Source of the DNA: Demequina sp.
GTDB taxonomy: Bacteria > Actinomycetota > Actinomycetes > Actinomycetales > Demequinaceae
Direction: 5' to 3'
DNA: 34,302 bases
Assembly (NCBI RefSeq): GCF_024642165.1
Contig: NZ_JAHEBP010000009.1
Span: 1 to 34,302 of the forward strand
Shown here: in pieces, positions 1-10,113 of the stretch
Position numbering within the stretch: position 1 is the stretch's first letter
Layout: the number at the start of each line of letters is the position of its first letter
The notes under the pieces: generated by a model
The model's input: the letters and a program-made list of their open reading frames with translations, nothing else
What the model was told of the DNA's origin: nothing
The model's database searches: none
Position numbers and translations under genes: made by a program

Positions 1-1010
1 GGGACGAACCCGATGCCGGAGTGCAGCACGTCCGTGATGGACTTACCGGTGATGACCTCGCCGTCGAGCGTCGCCTTGCCCGCGTCCGCCACCACCACTC
101 CGAGCAGCGCCTCGGTGAGCTCCGTCTGGCCGTTGCCCTGCACGCCGGCGATGGCGAGGATCTCCCCCGCCCTGACCTTGAAGGACACGCCGGCCAGCTG
201 GACGATCCCGGCATCGTCGACCACGGTCAGCCCGTCGACGTCGAGCATCACGTCGCCCGGCTCGGCGTCCGCCTTGTCGACGCGCATCGTCACGGCGCGC
301 CCGACCATCAGCGAGGCGAGCTCCTCCTGCGTCGCGGTGGGCTCGGCGGTGCCTACCACCTTGCCGCGGCGGATCACGGTGATGGTGTCCGCGACGGCCT
401 GCACCTCGCGGAGCTTGTGGGTGATGAGGACCACGGCCGTGCCGGCGTCCCGGAGGTCGCGGACGATGCCCAGCAGCTCGTCGGTCTCCTGCGGCGTAAG
501 CACGGCGGTGGGCTCGTCGAGGATGAGCACTCGGGCATCGCGCGACAGCGCCTTGATGATCTCCACGCGCTGTTGGGCGCCCACCGGGAGGTCCTCGATG
601 ACCGCGTCGGGGTCCACCCGGAAGTTGAAGCGATCGGAGATCTCGCGGACCTTGCGGCGCGCCGATTCCAGGTCGAGCAGCTTGGCCGGGCCGCGGACGT
701 CCTCGTGCCCCAGCATCACGTTCTCGGCGACGGTGAAGGGATGCACCAGCATGAAGTGCTGGTGCACCATGCCGATGCCCGCCGCCATGGCGTCGCCCGG
801 CCCGGCGAAGGCGACCTGCTCGTCGTCGAGCAGCACCTCGCCCTCGTCCGCGTCGTAGAGCCCGAACAGCACGTTCATGAGCGTCGACTTGCCCGCGCCG
901 TTCTCGCCGAGCAGCGCGTGCACGGTTCCGGACTCGACCACCAGGTCGATCCGGTCGTTGGCGGTGAAGTCACCGAAGCGCTTGGTGATGCCGCGCAGTT
1001 CCAGTTTCAC
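1..1010 (-). CDS. ABC transporter ATP-binding protein, BMP-linked nucleoside/sugar type (3' part outside window)
   Basis: Cytoplasmic ATPase of an importer; families of this kind carry two fused nucleotide-binding domains and serve purine nucleoside or ribose-type uptake. Seen: a GTG start at 1010 preceded by AAGGA, a first domain with Walker A GENGAGKST (residues 35-43), a signature LPVGAQQRVE, Walker B VLILDEPTAVL, and a switch His (LITHK). A second domain starts with a degenerate Walker A-like GVQGNGQTEL, as is usual for the RbsA/YufO/NupA-like double ATPases. About 336 codons are visible; the family is about 500 residues, so the rest and probably two permease genes lie beyond the left edge. 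It follows the BMP lipoprotein gene in the same direction, which makes nucleosides the best substrate guess (inference). Confidence 0.93.
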   Translation of the reverse strand, partial: MKLELRGITKRFGDFTANDRIDLVVESGTVHALLGENGAGKSTLMNVLFGLYDADEGEVLLDDEQVAFAGPGDAMAAGIGMVHQHFMLVHPFTVAENVMLGHEDVRGPAKLLDLESARRKVREISDRFNFRVDPDAVIEDLPVGAQQRVEIIKALSRDARVLILDEPTAVLTPQETDELLGIVRDLRDAGTAVVLITHKLREVQAVADTITVIRRGKVVGTAEPTATQEELASLMVGRAVTMRVDKADAEPGDVMLDVDGLTVVDDAGIVQLAGVSFKVRAGEILAIAGVQGNGQTELTEALLGVVVADAGKATLDGEVITGKSITDVLHSGIGFV

Positions 1011-1064
1011 GGGCGTCCTTCCACGTCTTTGCAGGTATGACTCGAAGCCTACTCTCGGGAAGCA

Positions 1065-1107
1065 CCGAGGGGCGCGTCATGGGCATGGCCCACGACGCGC
1101 CCCTCGG
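1065..1107 (-). terminator. Long GC-rich hairpin downstream of the BMP lipoprotein gene
   Basis: Arms 1065-1078 and 1094-1107 are perfect complements (14 bp), and the inner bases can extend the stem to a loop of about 3 nt. There is no clear U tract on the minus strand. It lies 12 bp after the lipoprotein stop and before the ATPase start, so it may end most transcripts there, or stabilise the lipoprotein mRNA and lower downstream expression, a common arrangement for binding-protein genes (inference). Confidence 0.7.
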
Positions 1108-1119
1108 GCACTGCGACTG

Positions 1120-2199
1120 CTAGGAGACGGCGACCGAGATGGAGCCGTCGATGATGCCCGCCTTGATGGTCTCAAGCTCGGCCGCGACATCCGCGGAGAC
1201 CACGGCGTTGAGGGCTGCAAGGCCCACGCCCTCGTTCTCGAGCGTGCCCAGGTACGGCTCGCCGGAGAAGCCGGCGCCCGTCGCGGTCTCGATGATGACG
1301 TCGTGGACGGCCACGCCGGTGTTCTTCAGCACCGAGGTGAGGACGATGTCCGCGTAGTCGGTCGTGACGGTCCAGTCGGCGTCCACGCCGATGATCCACA
1401 CGTCGCCCGCAGACTGCGCCGCAGCGGCGGCGCCCAGACCCACGGGGCCCGCGACCGGGAGGATGATGTCCGCGCCCTGGTCGATGAAGCCCTGTGCGGT
1501 GCTCTGGCCCTTGGTCTGGTCGGAGAAGTCACCGGTGAAGGAGCCGTCCGTGCCGTCCCAGCCCAGCAACGTGACGTCGCCACCGGTGGTCTCGTTGAAG
1601 TAGTTGACGCCCGCGAGGAAGCCGTTCATGAAGATCGTCACCGGCGGGATGTTGATGCCGCCGAAGGTGGCGACGGTGCCCGTGGCCGTGGTGGCCGCGG
1701 CGGCGTAGCCGGCGAGGAACGCCGCCTCGTCCGTCTGGAACTGGAGCGGCTTGATGTTCGGAGCGTCGGTCTCACCGTTGAAGTCGGCGTCCGCCGCGTC
1801 GTCGATGATCGCGAAGTTGGTGTCGGGGTTGGCGAGCGCGCCGGCGATGGTGGCGTCGGCAAGGTTGAAGCCCACGGTGACGATCAGGTCGCACGCATCG
1901 GCGACCAGCGCGTCGATGTTCGGCGCGTAGTCGTTGGAGTCCTGCGACTCGGCCGTCTTGAACTCGACGCCGAGCTCCTCGGCGGCTGCCACGAGGCCCT
2001 CGTAGCCGGTCTGGTTGAACGAGGCGTCGTCGAAGCCGCCCTCGTCGGAGACCATGCAGGGCTTGAAGTCGATGGTCTCGGTGGGGGTGCTGGTGGTGGG
2101 CTCGGATGACGAGCCGGTGTCCTCCGGCGCCGACGAGCACGCTGCGAGCGCGAGCGCCGACACGGCGGCAAGCGCGCCCACACGGATGATGTTGTTCAT
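1120..2199 (-). CDS. BMP-family ABC transporter substrate-binding lipoprotein
   Basis: Extracytoplasmic, lipid-anchored binding protein that delivers a ligand, typically a purine nucleoside in the characterised BMP family, to the ABC importer encoded next to it. The 359-residue product opens with a signal peptide and lipobox LAAC, lipidated Cys at residue 21, followed by a Ser/Thr-rich linker. The body has Bmp-family hallmarks: DEGGFDDASFNQTGYEGL near residue 60, VTVGFNLADAT, QTDEAAFLAGYAAA and a late GVDADW. The start at 2199 is chosen because the signal peptide begins there and AAGGA lies 8-12 nt upstream; the frame stays open further upstream but without signal-peptide character. A strong hairpin follows the stop. 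An inverted repeat lies 53 bp upstream and may be its operator. Confidence 0.95.
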   Translation of the reverse strand: MNNIIRVGALAAVSALALAACSSAPEDTGSSSEPTTSTPTETIDFKPCMVSDEGGFDDASFNQTGYEGLVAAAEELGVEFKTAESQDSNDYAPNIDALVADACDLIVTVGFNLADATIAGALANPDTNFAIIDDAADADFNGETDAPNIKPLQFQTDEAAFLAGYAAAATTATGTVATFGGINIPPVTIFMNGFLAGVNYFNETTGGDVTLLGWDGTDGSFTGDFSDQTKGQSTAQGFIDQGADIILPVAGPVGLGAAAAAQSAGDVWIIGVDADWTVTTDYADIVLTSVLKNTGVAVHDVIIETATGAGFSGEPYLGTLENEGVGLAALNAVVSADVAAELETIKAGIIDGSISVAVS

Positions 2200-2251
2200 C
2201 AGGTGATTCCTTCTGCTGTTCAGCCCGGCGGTCGCCGAGCGGGTGTGTGCC

Positions 2252-2274
2252 AACAATCGTACGCGTGGATTGTT
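2252..2274. promoter_or_regulatory. Inverted repeat AACAATC-N9-GATTGTT upstream of the BMP lipoprotein gene
   Basis: Perfect 7-bp arms at 2252-2258 and 2268-2274 with a 9-bp spacer. It is AT-rich against a GC-rich background and centred about 64 bp before the lipoprotein start, where an operator could act. The DNA between the manC stop and this site is also relatively AT-rich and could hold the promoter, but I could not settle on a convincing -35/-10 pair. The regulator is unknown; LacI- or GntR-type proteins bind sites of this shape. Confidence 0.4.
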
Positions 2275-2292
2275 ACTGGATTTGTAGCCCAA

Positions 2293-2308
2293 GTTGCGCC
2301 CAGGCAAC
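2293..2308 (-). terminator. Small hairpin after manC
   Basis: GTTGC (2293-2297) and GCAAC (2304-2308) pair around a 6-nt loop, 13 bp after the manC stop. On the minus strand it is followed by TT and a fairly AT-rich run. The stem is only 5 bp, so this is a weak terminator candidate, or it could be part of the bmp control region. Confidence 0.3.
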
Positions 2309-2321
2309 GATTCGGTATCGG

Positions 2322-3407
2322 TCACGCCGTTTCGAGGGCTCCGGCCGCATCCTTCACGCGCTGGGCGGCACTGCGGACCGTCACCAGGATGGCCTCGTCG
2401 GACTCGACCACCACCGCATCGTCCACGCCCACCACCACCACGGGCTTGGTGCCGCCCACCACGACGGCGCCGCGTGCGCCCACCATGGCGACCGCGCCGT
2501 CGCGGGCGATCGACACCGCCGCGGCCCCCGCGCCGGACAGCTCGGCGAGGGAGTCGAAGTCCCCCACGTCGTGCCACTCGAACGAGGCGGGCACCACCGC
2601 GACCCCGCCCTCGGCGGCCACCGGCTCGGCGATGGCGTGGTCGATGGCGATCCGGGTCAGGGTGGGCCACACGCGCGCCACCACGGCGGCACGGTCGGGG
2701 CCGTCCCAGGCCGCAGCGATCTCGCGTGCACCCGCCGCGAGCGCAGGCTGGAGCCGGTCGAGGTGGCCCAGCAGCACGTCGGTGCGCACCACGAACATGC
2801 CGGCGTTCCAGGCGAAGCCGCCCCGCTCGAGCATCGCGGCGGCCGTCTCCGCATCCGGCTTCTCCGTGAACGCGACCACGTGGCGGGCGTCGCCGGCGAG
2901 CGACTCGCCCATCTCGATGTAGCCGAACCCTGTCGAGGGCTCGGTGGGCTCGATGCCGATGACCACCACCTTGCCGTCCTCGGCGGCGCGTGCGGCCTCG
3001 ACCACGGTGGCGCGGAAGGCGCCCGCGTCCGGGATGATGTGGTCGGCCGCGAAGGAGCCCATCACCCGGGCGCCCCAGCGCCGCTCGATCACCGCCGCGG
3101 CGAGCGCGATCGCCGCCATCGAGTCCCGCGGGGTCGGCTCGGTCACCAGGTTCTCGCGGGGCACGTCGACCTGAGCGGCGACCGCATCGGCGTGTCGCTC
3201 TCCGGTCACCACGATCACCCGCTGAGACAGCGGCTGCACACGGCTGACCGTGTCCTGGATCAGGGTGGCACCGGTGCCCAGCAGGTCCAGCAGGAACTTG
3301 GGACGATGCGGCTGGGACAGCGGCCAGAGCCGCGAGCCCACACCCCCGGCGGGGATGACGGTGACGAAGTCGGGCAGCAGCGGGGAGTCGGGTGTCGAAG
3401 CGCTCAT
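2322..3407 (-). CDS. manC: Mannose-1-phosphate guanylyltransferase
   Basis: Makes GDP-mannose from GTP and mannose-1-phosphate, the mannosyl donor for cell-envelope glycans, in the cytoplasm. The 361-residue product has the nucleotidyltransferase signature GGVGSRLWPLS (21-31) with the PK pair at 36-37, the EPTPRDSMAAIALA block (90-103), ADH at 121-123, and FTEKPDAETA with GGFAWNAGMF. Length and motifs match actinobacterial GDP-mannose pyrophosphorylases, which lack the isomerase domain of the larger bifunctional enzymes. The ATG at 3407 has no good ribosome binding site, but TAGGGT lies 7 nt before it, so the message may be leaderless. It is divergent from sdhC with 52 bp between the starts. 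Confidence 0.92.
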   Translation of the reverse strand: MSASTPDSPLLPDFVTVIPAGGVGSRLWPLSQPHRPKFLLDLLGTGATLIQDTVSRVQPLSQRVIVVTGERHADAVAAQVDVPRENLVTEPTPRDSMAAIALAAAVIERRWGARVMGSFAADHIIPDAGAFRATVVEAARAAEDGKVVVIGIEPTEPSTGFGYIEMGESLAGDARHVVAFTEKPDAETAAAMLERGGFAWNAGMFVVRTDVLLGHLDRLQPALAAGAREIAAAWDGPDRAAVVARVWPTLTRIAIDHAIAEPVAAEGGVAVVPASFEWHDVGDFDSLAELSGAGAAAVSIARDGAVAMVGARGAVVVGGTKPVVVVGVDDAVVVESDEAILVTVRSAAQRVKDAAGALETA

Positions 3408-3414
3408 GGACACC

Positions 3415-3424
3415 ACCCTAGAAT
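3415..3424. promoter_or_regulatory. Overlapping divergent -10 elements for manC and sdhC
   Basis: The 10 bp read TAGAAT on the plus strand (3419-3424, toward sdhC) and TAGGGT on the minus strand (3415-3420, toward manC); the two hexamers share the central TA of a CTAG. For manC the hexamer ends 7 nt before the ATG (leaderless spacing). For sdhC it would give a leader of about 29 nt containing the Shine-Dalgarno. No convincing -35 is visible for either, so this rests on the -10 matches and spacing. Confidence 0.4.
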
Positions 3425-3459
3425 GGACGGCGTTACCGGTTGCGTTTCGAAGGAGAGCC

Positions 3460-3834
3460 GTGTCCCCCACGACGACCTTGTATCGAGGACATGAAGGCAT
3501 GTGGATGTGGGTGGTCCACCGCGTTACGGGTGTGGCCATCTTCTTCTTCCTGCTCGTCCACGTGCTCGACACGTCGCTGGTACGGGTGTCGCCCGAGGCG
3601 TACAACGAGATCATCGGCAGCTACAAGACGCCCATCTACGGACTCGTCGAGGCCGGCCTGGTGGCCGCGATCCTGCTCCACGCTTTCAACGGCCTGCGCA
3701 TCATCGCCGTGGACCACTCGACGTGGGCGCTTCGCCACCAGAAGCAGCTGGTGTGGGCGGTGTGGATCATCTTCGTGGTGCTCATGGTGCCGTTCCTGAT
3801 CCGCCACCTCGGCCACGTGTTCGGGGCTGCCTGA
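3460..3834 (+). CDS. sdhC: Succinate dehydrogenase cytochrome b556 subunit
   Basis: Membrane anchor subunit of respiratory complex II; binds haem and quinone with SdhD. The 124-residue protein starts at a GTG at 3460 preceded by GAAGGAGA (3449-3456), which decides the start over upstream in-frame codons inside the manC region. Seen: the SdhC signature HRVTG (20-24), three hydrophobic segments (about 24-41, 60-82, 93-112), and His74 in LLHAFNG, a likely haem ligand. It overlaps sdhD by one base and is first in sdhCDAB. Confidence 0.95.
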   Translation: MSPTTTLYRGHEGMWMWVVHRVTGVAIFFFLLVHVLDTSLVRVSPEAYNEIIGSYKTPIYGLVEAGLVAAILLHAFNGLRIIAVDHSTWALRHQKQLVWAVWIIFVVLMVPFLIRHLGHVFGAA

Positions 3835-4276
3835 TGACCGCCCCCCGGCTGAAGGATCCGCGCGCCCGTTCTGGCCGCCTCCGCCCCGGTGCCGAGCAGT
3901 GGTCCTGGCGCTTCATGCGCATCACCGGCCCACTGCTGCTGGTCCTGATCCTCACGCACCTCTTCATCAACCTGCTGACCGGCGATGGCGTCAGCCAGAT
4001 CGACTTCGCGTTCGTCGCCGGCAAGTGGGCCTCCCCGCTCTGGCAGGTCTGGGACCTCGTCATGCTGGTGCTCGCGATGCTGCACGGCGGCAACGGCATG
4101 CGCCTGCTCGTCAACGATTACGCCACCGGCCGCCGGATGCGGACCACCCTGCACTCGCTGCTCGGATTCTCCGTGATCGGCATCATCGTGCTGGGCGCGC
4201 TCGTCATCTTCACGTTCGACCCGTGCCCCGCGGGCGCGGATGCCAGCCTGCTGCCCAGCTTCTGCGAGGGAGTCGC

Positions 4277-4280
<4 letters not shown>
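3834..4280 (+). CDS. sdhD: Succinate dehydrogenase hydrophobic membrane anchor subunit
   Basis: Second membrane subunit of complex II. The 148-residue product has a short basic N-terminus, [13 protein letters not shown] leading into the first membrane helix, then two more helices; THLF and LHGGNGMR hold the conserved histidines used for haem or quinone binding in the family. Its ATG overlaps the sdhC stop (TGATG) and its own stop overlaps the sdhA start (ATGA), so translation is probably coupled along the operon. Confidence 0.95.
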
Positions 4281-6046
<1,766 letters not shown>

Positions 6047-6047
6047 C

Positions 6048-6812
6048 ATGACGGCCACCGCCGAGTCCCCCACCGCGGGCGAGGTCGCCACCATGCGCGT
6101 CGAGCTTCAGGTGCTGCGCATGAACCCCGAGGGCACGCACGAGCGCAAGGCGGGCGAGTCCTACTGGGACTTCTTCGTGGTCGAGGCGCACCCCACGGAC
6201 CGCGTGCTCGACGCGCTCCACAAGATCAAATGGGAGCACGACGGCTCCCTCGCGTTCCGCCGCTCCTGCGCCCACGGAGTGTGCGGCTCCGACGCGATGC
6301 GCATCAACGCGCGCAACCGCCTCGCCTGCAAGACGCTGCTCAAGGACCTCAACCCCGCGCGGCCCATCAAGATCGAGCCCATCAAGGGCCTGCCGGTCGA
6401 GAAGGACCTCATCGTGGACATGGAGCCGTTCTTCGCGTCCTACCGCGAGATCATGCCGTTCCTCATGACCTCGGGCGCCGCACCGGCGCGCGAGCGGCTC
6501 CAGTCCCCCGAGGAGCGCGCGCGCTACGACGACACCACCAAGTGCATCATGTGTGCCGCGTGCACCACGGCCTGCCCGGTGTTCTGGACGGACGGGCAGT
6601 ACTTCGGCCCGCAGGCGATCGTGGGCGCGCACCGGTTCATCTTCGACTCCCGGGACGAGGGCCAGTGGGACCGCCTCGAGGTCCTCAACGACAAGGCCGG
6701 CGTGTGGAAGTGCCGCACCGCCTTCAACTGCACCGAGGCGTGCCCGCGCGGCATCGAGGTCACCAAGGCCATCTCCGAGGTCAAGAAGGCGCTCACCACC
6801 GGCGAGATCTGA
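6048..6812 (+). CDS. sdhB: Succinate dehydrogenase iron-sulfur subunit
   Basis: Carries electrons from FAD to quinone through three clusters. In the 254-residue product the [2Fe-2S] ligands are Cys74, Cys79, Asp82 and Cys94; an Asp in third place is a known natural variant, also in E. coli SdhB. The second domain has CIMCAACTTACP (Cys166, 169, 172, 176) and CRTAFNCTEACP (Cys222, 228, 232) for the [4Fe-4S] and [3Fe-4S] clusters. It is the last gene of sdhCDAB; a hairpin lies directly after the stop. Confidence 0.97.
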   Translation: MTATAESPTAGEVATMRVELQVLRMNPEGTHERKAGESYWDFFVVEAHPTDRVLDALHKIKWEHDGSLAFRRSCAHGVCGSDAMRINARNRLACKTLLKDLNPARPIKIEPIKGLPVEKDLIVDMEPFFASYREIMPFLMTSGAAPARERLQSPEERARYDDTTKCIMCAACTTACPVFWTDGQYFGPQAIVGAHRFIFDSRDEGQWDRLEVLNDKAGVWKCRTAFNCTEACPRGIEVTKAISEVKKALTTGEI

Positions 6813-6813
6813 C

Positions 6814-6844
6814 GGACGGCGCGCCCCTCGGCCAGCGCGCGTCC
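6814..6844 (+). terminator. Hairpin after sdhB
   Basis: Arms 6814-6824 and 6835-6844 pair with one bulged base (GGACGGCGCGC against GCGCGCGTCC) around a 10-nt loop. It starts two bases after the sdhB stop and has no U tract, as is common in GC-rich actinobacteria. It probably ends or attenuates the sdh operon. Confidence 0.5.
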
Positions 6845-6855
6845 GCCAGGCGTCC

Positions 6856-6867
6856 TACGGTCGACTC
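6856..6867 (+). promoter_or_regulatory. Candidate leaderless -10 for the methyltransferase gene
   Basis: TACGGT (6856-6861) fits the TANNNT pattern and ends exactly 6 nt before the ATG at 6868, so transcription would start at or next to the A of the start codon. There is no Shine-Dalgarno. No clear -35 is seen. Confidence 0.4.
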
Positions 6868-7668
6868 ATGGACACGTGGGACGCGGGCGAACTCTACGAG
6901 CAGTACATGGGCCGATGGAGCCGGAGCATCTCGGCCAGTTTTCTCGGTTGGCTCGACGCCGACAAGGATGCTCGCTGGCTCGACGTGGGGTGCGGAACCG
7001 GGGCGCTCACCGCACAGATCGTCACCACATGTCGACCCTCACGCGTGGTCGGTATCGACACGTCGGAGGCGTTCATCGCCGCCGCCCGCCGGCACCTCTC
7101 CACCGCCACCTTCGATGTCGGTGACGCGGCGCAGCTCCCCTATGAGAATCGCTCCTTCGATGTCACCGTCAGCGCGATCGCGCTGAACTTCGTCCCCGCG
7201 CCGTCGGCCGCGATCGGCCACATGGTTCGCGTGACGGAGCACGGCGGGCTGGTAGCGGCGTACGTCTGGGACTACGCCGAGGGCATGGAGATGCTGCGCG
7301 AGTTCTGGGACGCCGCCATCGCGCTCGACCCGGCGGCATCCGAGCTCGACGAGGCGCGGCGCTTTCCGCTCTGCGCCGAGGGCGCCTTGGCGACCGCGTT
7401 CGCGGAAGCAGGACTCACGGAGGTCGAGCAGCAGCCCCTGAAGACGGCGACGGCGTTCGAGTCCTTCGAGGACCTCTGGGAGCCTTTCCTGAGCGGTCAG
7501 GGGCCCGCGCCTTCGTATGTCGCGAGCCTCGACGCCGCCCACCGGTCCGCGCTCGAAGGCCGCCTGCGCGGGTCTCTCCCCACCGGCCCGGCGGGCGAGA
7601 TCACGCTCTCCGCGACCGCCTGGGCCGTCAAGGGCCGCGTGTCCGCACACGAGGCTCGATCGCTCTAG
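6868..7668 (+). CDS. Class I SAM-dependent methyltransferase
   Basis: Small-molecule or unknown-substrate methyltransferase of the UbiE/Methyltransf_11-like type. The 266-residue product shows motif I LDVGCGTGALT (38-48), an acidic ribose-binding residue in VVGIDTS, motif II-like GDAAQLPYENRSFDVTVS and the later MVRVTEHGG block. The start at 6868 begins the recognisable domain (MDTWDAGELYEQYMGRWS, a common N-terminus in this family). It follows sdhB by 55 bp but probably has its own promoter. Its stop overlaps the opposite-strand stop of the YihY gene in a shared CTAG. The substrate cannot be told from sequence. Confidence 0.88.
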   Translation: MDTWDAGELYEQYMGRWSRSISASFLGWLDADKDARWLDVGCGTGALTAQIVTTCRPSRVVGIDTSEAFIAAARRHLSTATFDVGDAAQLPYENRSFDVTVSAIALNFVPAPSAAIGHMVRVTEHGGLVAAYVWDYAEGMEMLREFWDAAIALDPAASELDEARRFPLCAEGALATAFAEAGLTEVEQQPLKTATAFESFEDLWEPFLSGQGPAPSYVASLDAAHRSALEGRLRGSLPTGPAGEITLSATAWAVKGRVSAHEARSL

Positions 7669-8690
7669 GCCTGGGCGCCGCGGTCCCGCACCGTCGCGCG
7701 CGCGGTGGTCACGGGGGTGTCGCGGTTGGGCGCGACCGCCGAGTCGACGGTCATGGTCGGCGCGTCGTCGGGGCGGGCGGTCTCGACGCCCGAGGGCTCC
7801 CGATGATGCGCGCCCAGCCACGCGGCGGTGAGCAGCAGGACGCGATTGACGTAGTCGACGAAGATCATCAGCGTGAAGATCGCCGCGAACGGCGCGAGCA
7901 CCTTGTTGTCCGTCACACCGCTGACGAACAGGCTGATGAACTGCCGCAGCACGCCGATCGCCAGGGCCGAGACGAGCACCACCCACAGCAGGCGCCGGGA
8001 CCAGGCCGCACCGCCGAGCAGCATCAGCGCGAGCGCCACGAACAGCATGTCGGCGATCACGCCGGCCAGGGCGGCACTGGCGCGCAGCACCCACGAAGGG
8101 ACCGACATCCCGACGAGCTCGGCGACCCACTCCGCCGCGCCGGAGGCGACCACCTGGATGGCGATGCCGACCACGGCTATCACCACCAACGCGACCAGCG
8201 CCACGAGGTCCCGGACCCGGCCGGACACGGGGGACGCGACCTCGCGACCGAGCATCGAGCGCAGGCTGGTGCGCAGGCCCCGCACGTAGCGGGACGCCGT
8301 GTTGAGGAGGATCAGCAGCGTGACGACGCCGATGATCCCGGTCGCGAGGGCGGTGCCGCTCGAGGACAAGATGTCCGGGTCGATCAGCCCCGGAGAGTCG
8401 TCCGTCGCCACGAGTCCGGGCACGGCTTCGCCCAGGTAGTCGAACATCGCTGCGCGCAAGGTCGGATTGGTGGCGACGGACACGGATGCCACCGTCGCGG
8501 CGATGACTGCGCCGGCCGCGATGGACGTCAGGGAGAGGTATGCGATGCCCGCCGCGAGGACGTTTCCGTTGAGGAGCACGAAGCGCCGAAGCGCGCGGCC
8601 CCAGGTGCTGCCGTCCCAGCGCTCCTTGGCCTGCTTGCCCCGCGTGACGTACGCGCTCGCCCGCTCCTTGAGGTCCGGATCGTCGCTCAT
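7665..8690 (-). CDS. YihY/YhjD/BrkB-family inner membrane protein
   Basis: Polytopic membrane protein of the family once called ribonuclease BN; its transport role is poorly defined (YhjD is linked to lipid/LPS export in enteric bacteria). The 341-residue product has a soluble N-terminus, about six hydrophobic segments beginning with LLNGNVLAAGIAYLSLTSIA, the family stretch LLILLNTASRYVRGLR, and a polar C-terminal tail of about 60 residues. It lies 7 bp downstream of trpS in the same direction; the trpS/YihY pairing is known from other actinobacteria, including M. tuberculosis. Its stop overlaps the convergent methyltransferase stop. Confidence 0.88.
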   Translation of the reverse strand: MSDDPDLKERASAYVTRGKQAKERWDGSTWGRALRRFVLLNGNVLAAGIAYLSLTSIAAGAVIAATVASVSVATNPTLRAAMFDYLGEAVPGLVATDDSPGLIDPDILSSSGTALATGIIGVVTLLILLNTASRYVRGLRTSLRSMLGREVASPVSGRVRDLVALVALVVIAVVGIAIQVVASGAAEWVAELVGMSVPSWVLRASAALAGVIADMLFVALALMLLGGAAWSRRLLWVVLVSALAIGVLRQFISLFVSGVTDNKVLAPFAAIFTLMIFVDYVNRVLLLTAAWLGAHHREPSGVETARPDDAPTMTVDSAVAPNRDTPVTTARATVRDRGAQA

Positions 8691-8697
8691 GCGGCTC

Positions 8698-9705
8698 CTA
8701 ACGGTGCAGTGCGGGCAGCAGGCCCAGCCTGTCGTAGACGCGGTCCAGGGTCACCTGGGCGATGGCCGAGGCCTTCGCGGCGCCCTGCGCCAACACGGTG
8801 TCCAACCGATCCGGCGAGTCGATCCATTCCATCGCCGAGTCGTGCAGCGGCGTGAGGTACGCGACCACCACGTCCGCGAGCTCCGACTTGAGGTGGCCGT
8901 ACATCCTGCCCTCGTACCGCGCCTCGAGGTCCTCGACGGCCTCGCCCGACAGTGCCGAGTAGATCGTGAGCAGGTTTGAGATTCCGGGCTTGGCGTCGCG
9001 ATCGAACCGGATCTGGGTCTCGAGGTCCGTCACCGCGGACTTGATGTTCTTGGCGACCTTCTTCGGGTCATCGAGGATCTCGATGATGCCCTTGGGGTTG
9101 CCGCCCGACTTCGACATCTTCTTGACCGGGTCCTGAAGGTCGTAGATCTTCGCCGTCTCTTTGACGATGTGCGGCTTGGGGACCACCACGGTGCCCTCGC
9201 CGAGGCGCGAGTTGAGGCGCTCGGCGAGGTTGCGGGACAGCTCGAGGTGCTGGCGCTGATCCTCGCCCACGGGCACCACGTCCGTGTCGTACAGCAGGAT
9301 GTCCGCGGCCATGAGCACGGGGTAGGTGAACAGCCCGACGTTCGCTCCCGACTCGCCGGTCTTCTGGGTCTTGTCCTTGAACTGGGTCATGCGGCCGGCC
9401 TCGCCCATGCCGGTGAAGGTGCTCAGCGCCCAGGCCAGCTCCGCGTGCTGCGGGACGTGCGACTGCACGAAGCAGAGGGAGCGCTCGGGGTCCACGCCGG
9501 CGGCCAGGTACTGCGCGGCGGTGCGGCGCGTGCGGTCCCGAAGTTGCGCCGGGTCGGGCGACTGCGTGAGCGCATGCAGGTCCACCACCGAGTAGATCGC
9601 GTCGTGGGTGTCCTGCAGCTTCACCCACTCGACCAGCGCACCCAGGTAGTTGCCGAGGTGAAGGGAGTCGGAGGTGGGCTGCATGGCCGAGAACACGCGC
9701 GTCAT
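8698..9705 (-). CDS. trpS: Tryptophan--tRNA ligase
   Basis: Charges tRNA-Trp with tryptophan. The 335-residue product is a normal-length bacterial TrpRS with the class I signature in the form HLGN (16-19), the catalytic-fold block VDLHALT, the dimer/substrate stretch [12 protein letters not shown] and KMSKS (196-200). The ATG at 9705 has no Shine-Dalgarno; AACAAT ends 6 nt upstream, a partial match to a leaderless -10. There is no sign of a tryptophan T-box or attenuator in the 80 bp upstream. Confidence 0.97.
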   Translation of the reverse strand: MTRVFSAMQPTSDSLHLGNYLGALVEWVKLQDTHDAIYSVVDLHALTQSPDPAQLRDRTRRTAAQYLAAGVDPERSLCFVQSHVPQHAELAWALSTFTGMGEAGRMTQFKDKTQKTGESGANVGLFTYPVLMAADILLYDTDVVPVGEDQRQHLELSRNLAERLNSRLGEGTVVVPKPHIVKETAKIYDLQDPVKKMSKSGGNPKGIIEILDDPKKVAKNIKSAVTDLETQIRFDRDAKPGISNLLTIYSALSGEAVEDLEARYEGRMYGHLKSELADVVVAYLTPLHDSAMEWIDSPDRLDTVLAQGAAKASAIAQVTLDRVYDRLGLLPALHR

Positions 9706-9759
9706 GGGCCCATTGTTCCAAACAAGCCGCGGCTCCCGAACCGCCGCGCACCTTCGCGT

Positions 9760-9774
9760 TCCCGTAGTACGGGA
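9760..9774 (-). terminator. Short hairpin between tatB and trpS
   Basis: TCCCG and CGGGA arms around TAGTA, 11 bp downstream of the tatB stop on the minus strand. The stem can be lengthened with a bulge. It is a weak candidate for the end of the sigE operon. One copy of the repeated 10-mer GGGACGATGC overlaps it (9771-9780). Confidence 0.3.
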
Positions 9775-9785
9775 CGATGCGCCCG

Positions 9786-10109
9786 TCAGGTGGCGTCGGC
9801 GTCGAACGGCGCGGGGCCGGGCGACGGTTCGGCGACGCGACGAGCCGGCGCCGCGGGCGGCGGCGACGGCTCGTTCAGCGCCTCGCGAACGATCCGGCGG
9901 GGATCGTACTGACGCGGATCGAGCTGCTTCCAGTCGACCTCGTCACCCACCTCGGCCTTGACGGTGGCCTTGCCCTCGCGCAGCATGTCGCGCCCGCGCA
10001 CCACGAGTCCGCGCAGTTGGCGCGCGTACTCGGGCATCCTCTCGGGGCCGATCACCACGATGGCGACCAGCACGAGGATGAGGAGTTCCCCTCCGTTGAC
10101 GTCGAGCAT
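9786..10109 (-). CDS. tatB: Sec-independent (Tat) translocase subunit TatB
   Basis: Membrane component of the twin-arginine export system, part of the TatBC receptor for folded proteins. The 107-residue product has one N-terminal membrane helix followed by the TatA/B hinge ([19 protein letters not shown]), an amphipathic helix and a Pro/Ala-rich tail. The opening MLDVNGGE matches actinobacterial TatB. Four bases separate its start from the htrA stop, so it is in the same operon; M. tuberculosis has the same sigE-rseA-htrA-tatB order. TatA could look similar, but length, tail and context favour TatB. Confidence 0.9.
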   Translation of the reverse strand: MLDVNGGELLILVLVAIVVIGPERMPEYARQLRGLVVRGRDMLREGKATVKAEVGDEVDWKQLDPRQYDPRRIVREALNEPSPPPAAPARRVAEPSPGPAPFDADAT

Positions 10110-10113
10110 GGAC

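Noticed and set aside
13-1040. Two overlapping plus-strand open frames at the left edge
   Set aside because: Antisense to the ABC transporter ATPase, which has intact Walker A, signature and Walker B motifs.
2200-2670. Longer start for the BMP lipoprotein
   Set aside because: The open frame continues into the manC region, but the signal peptide, lipobox and AAGGA site fix the start at 2199.
6289-6296. Missing cysteine in the SdhB [2Fe-2S] motif
   Set aside because: Asp82 in place of Cys is a known functional variant, also present in E. coli SdhB, so it is not a defect.
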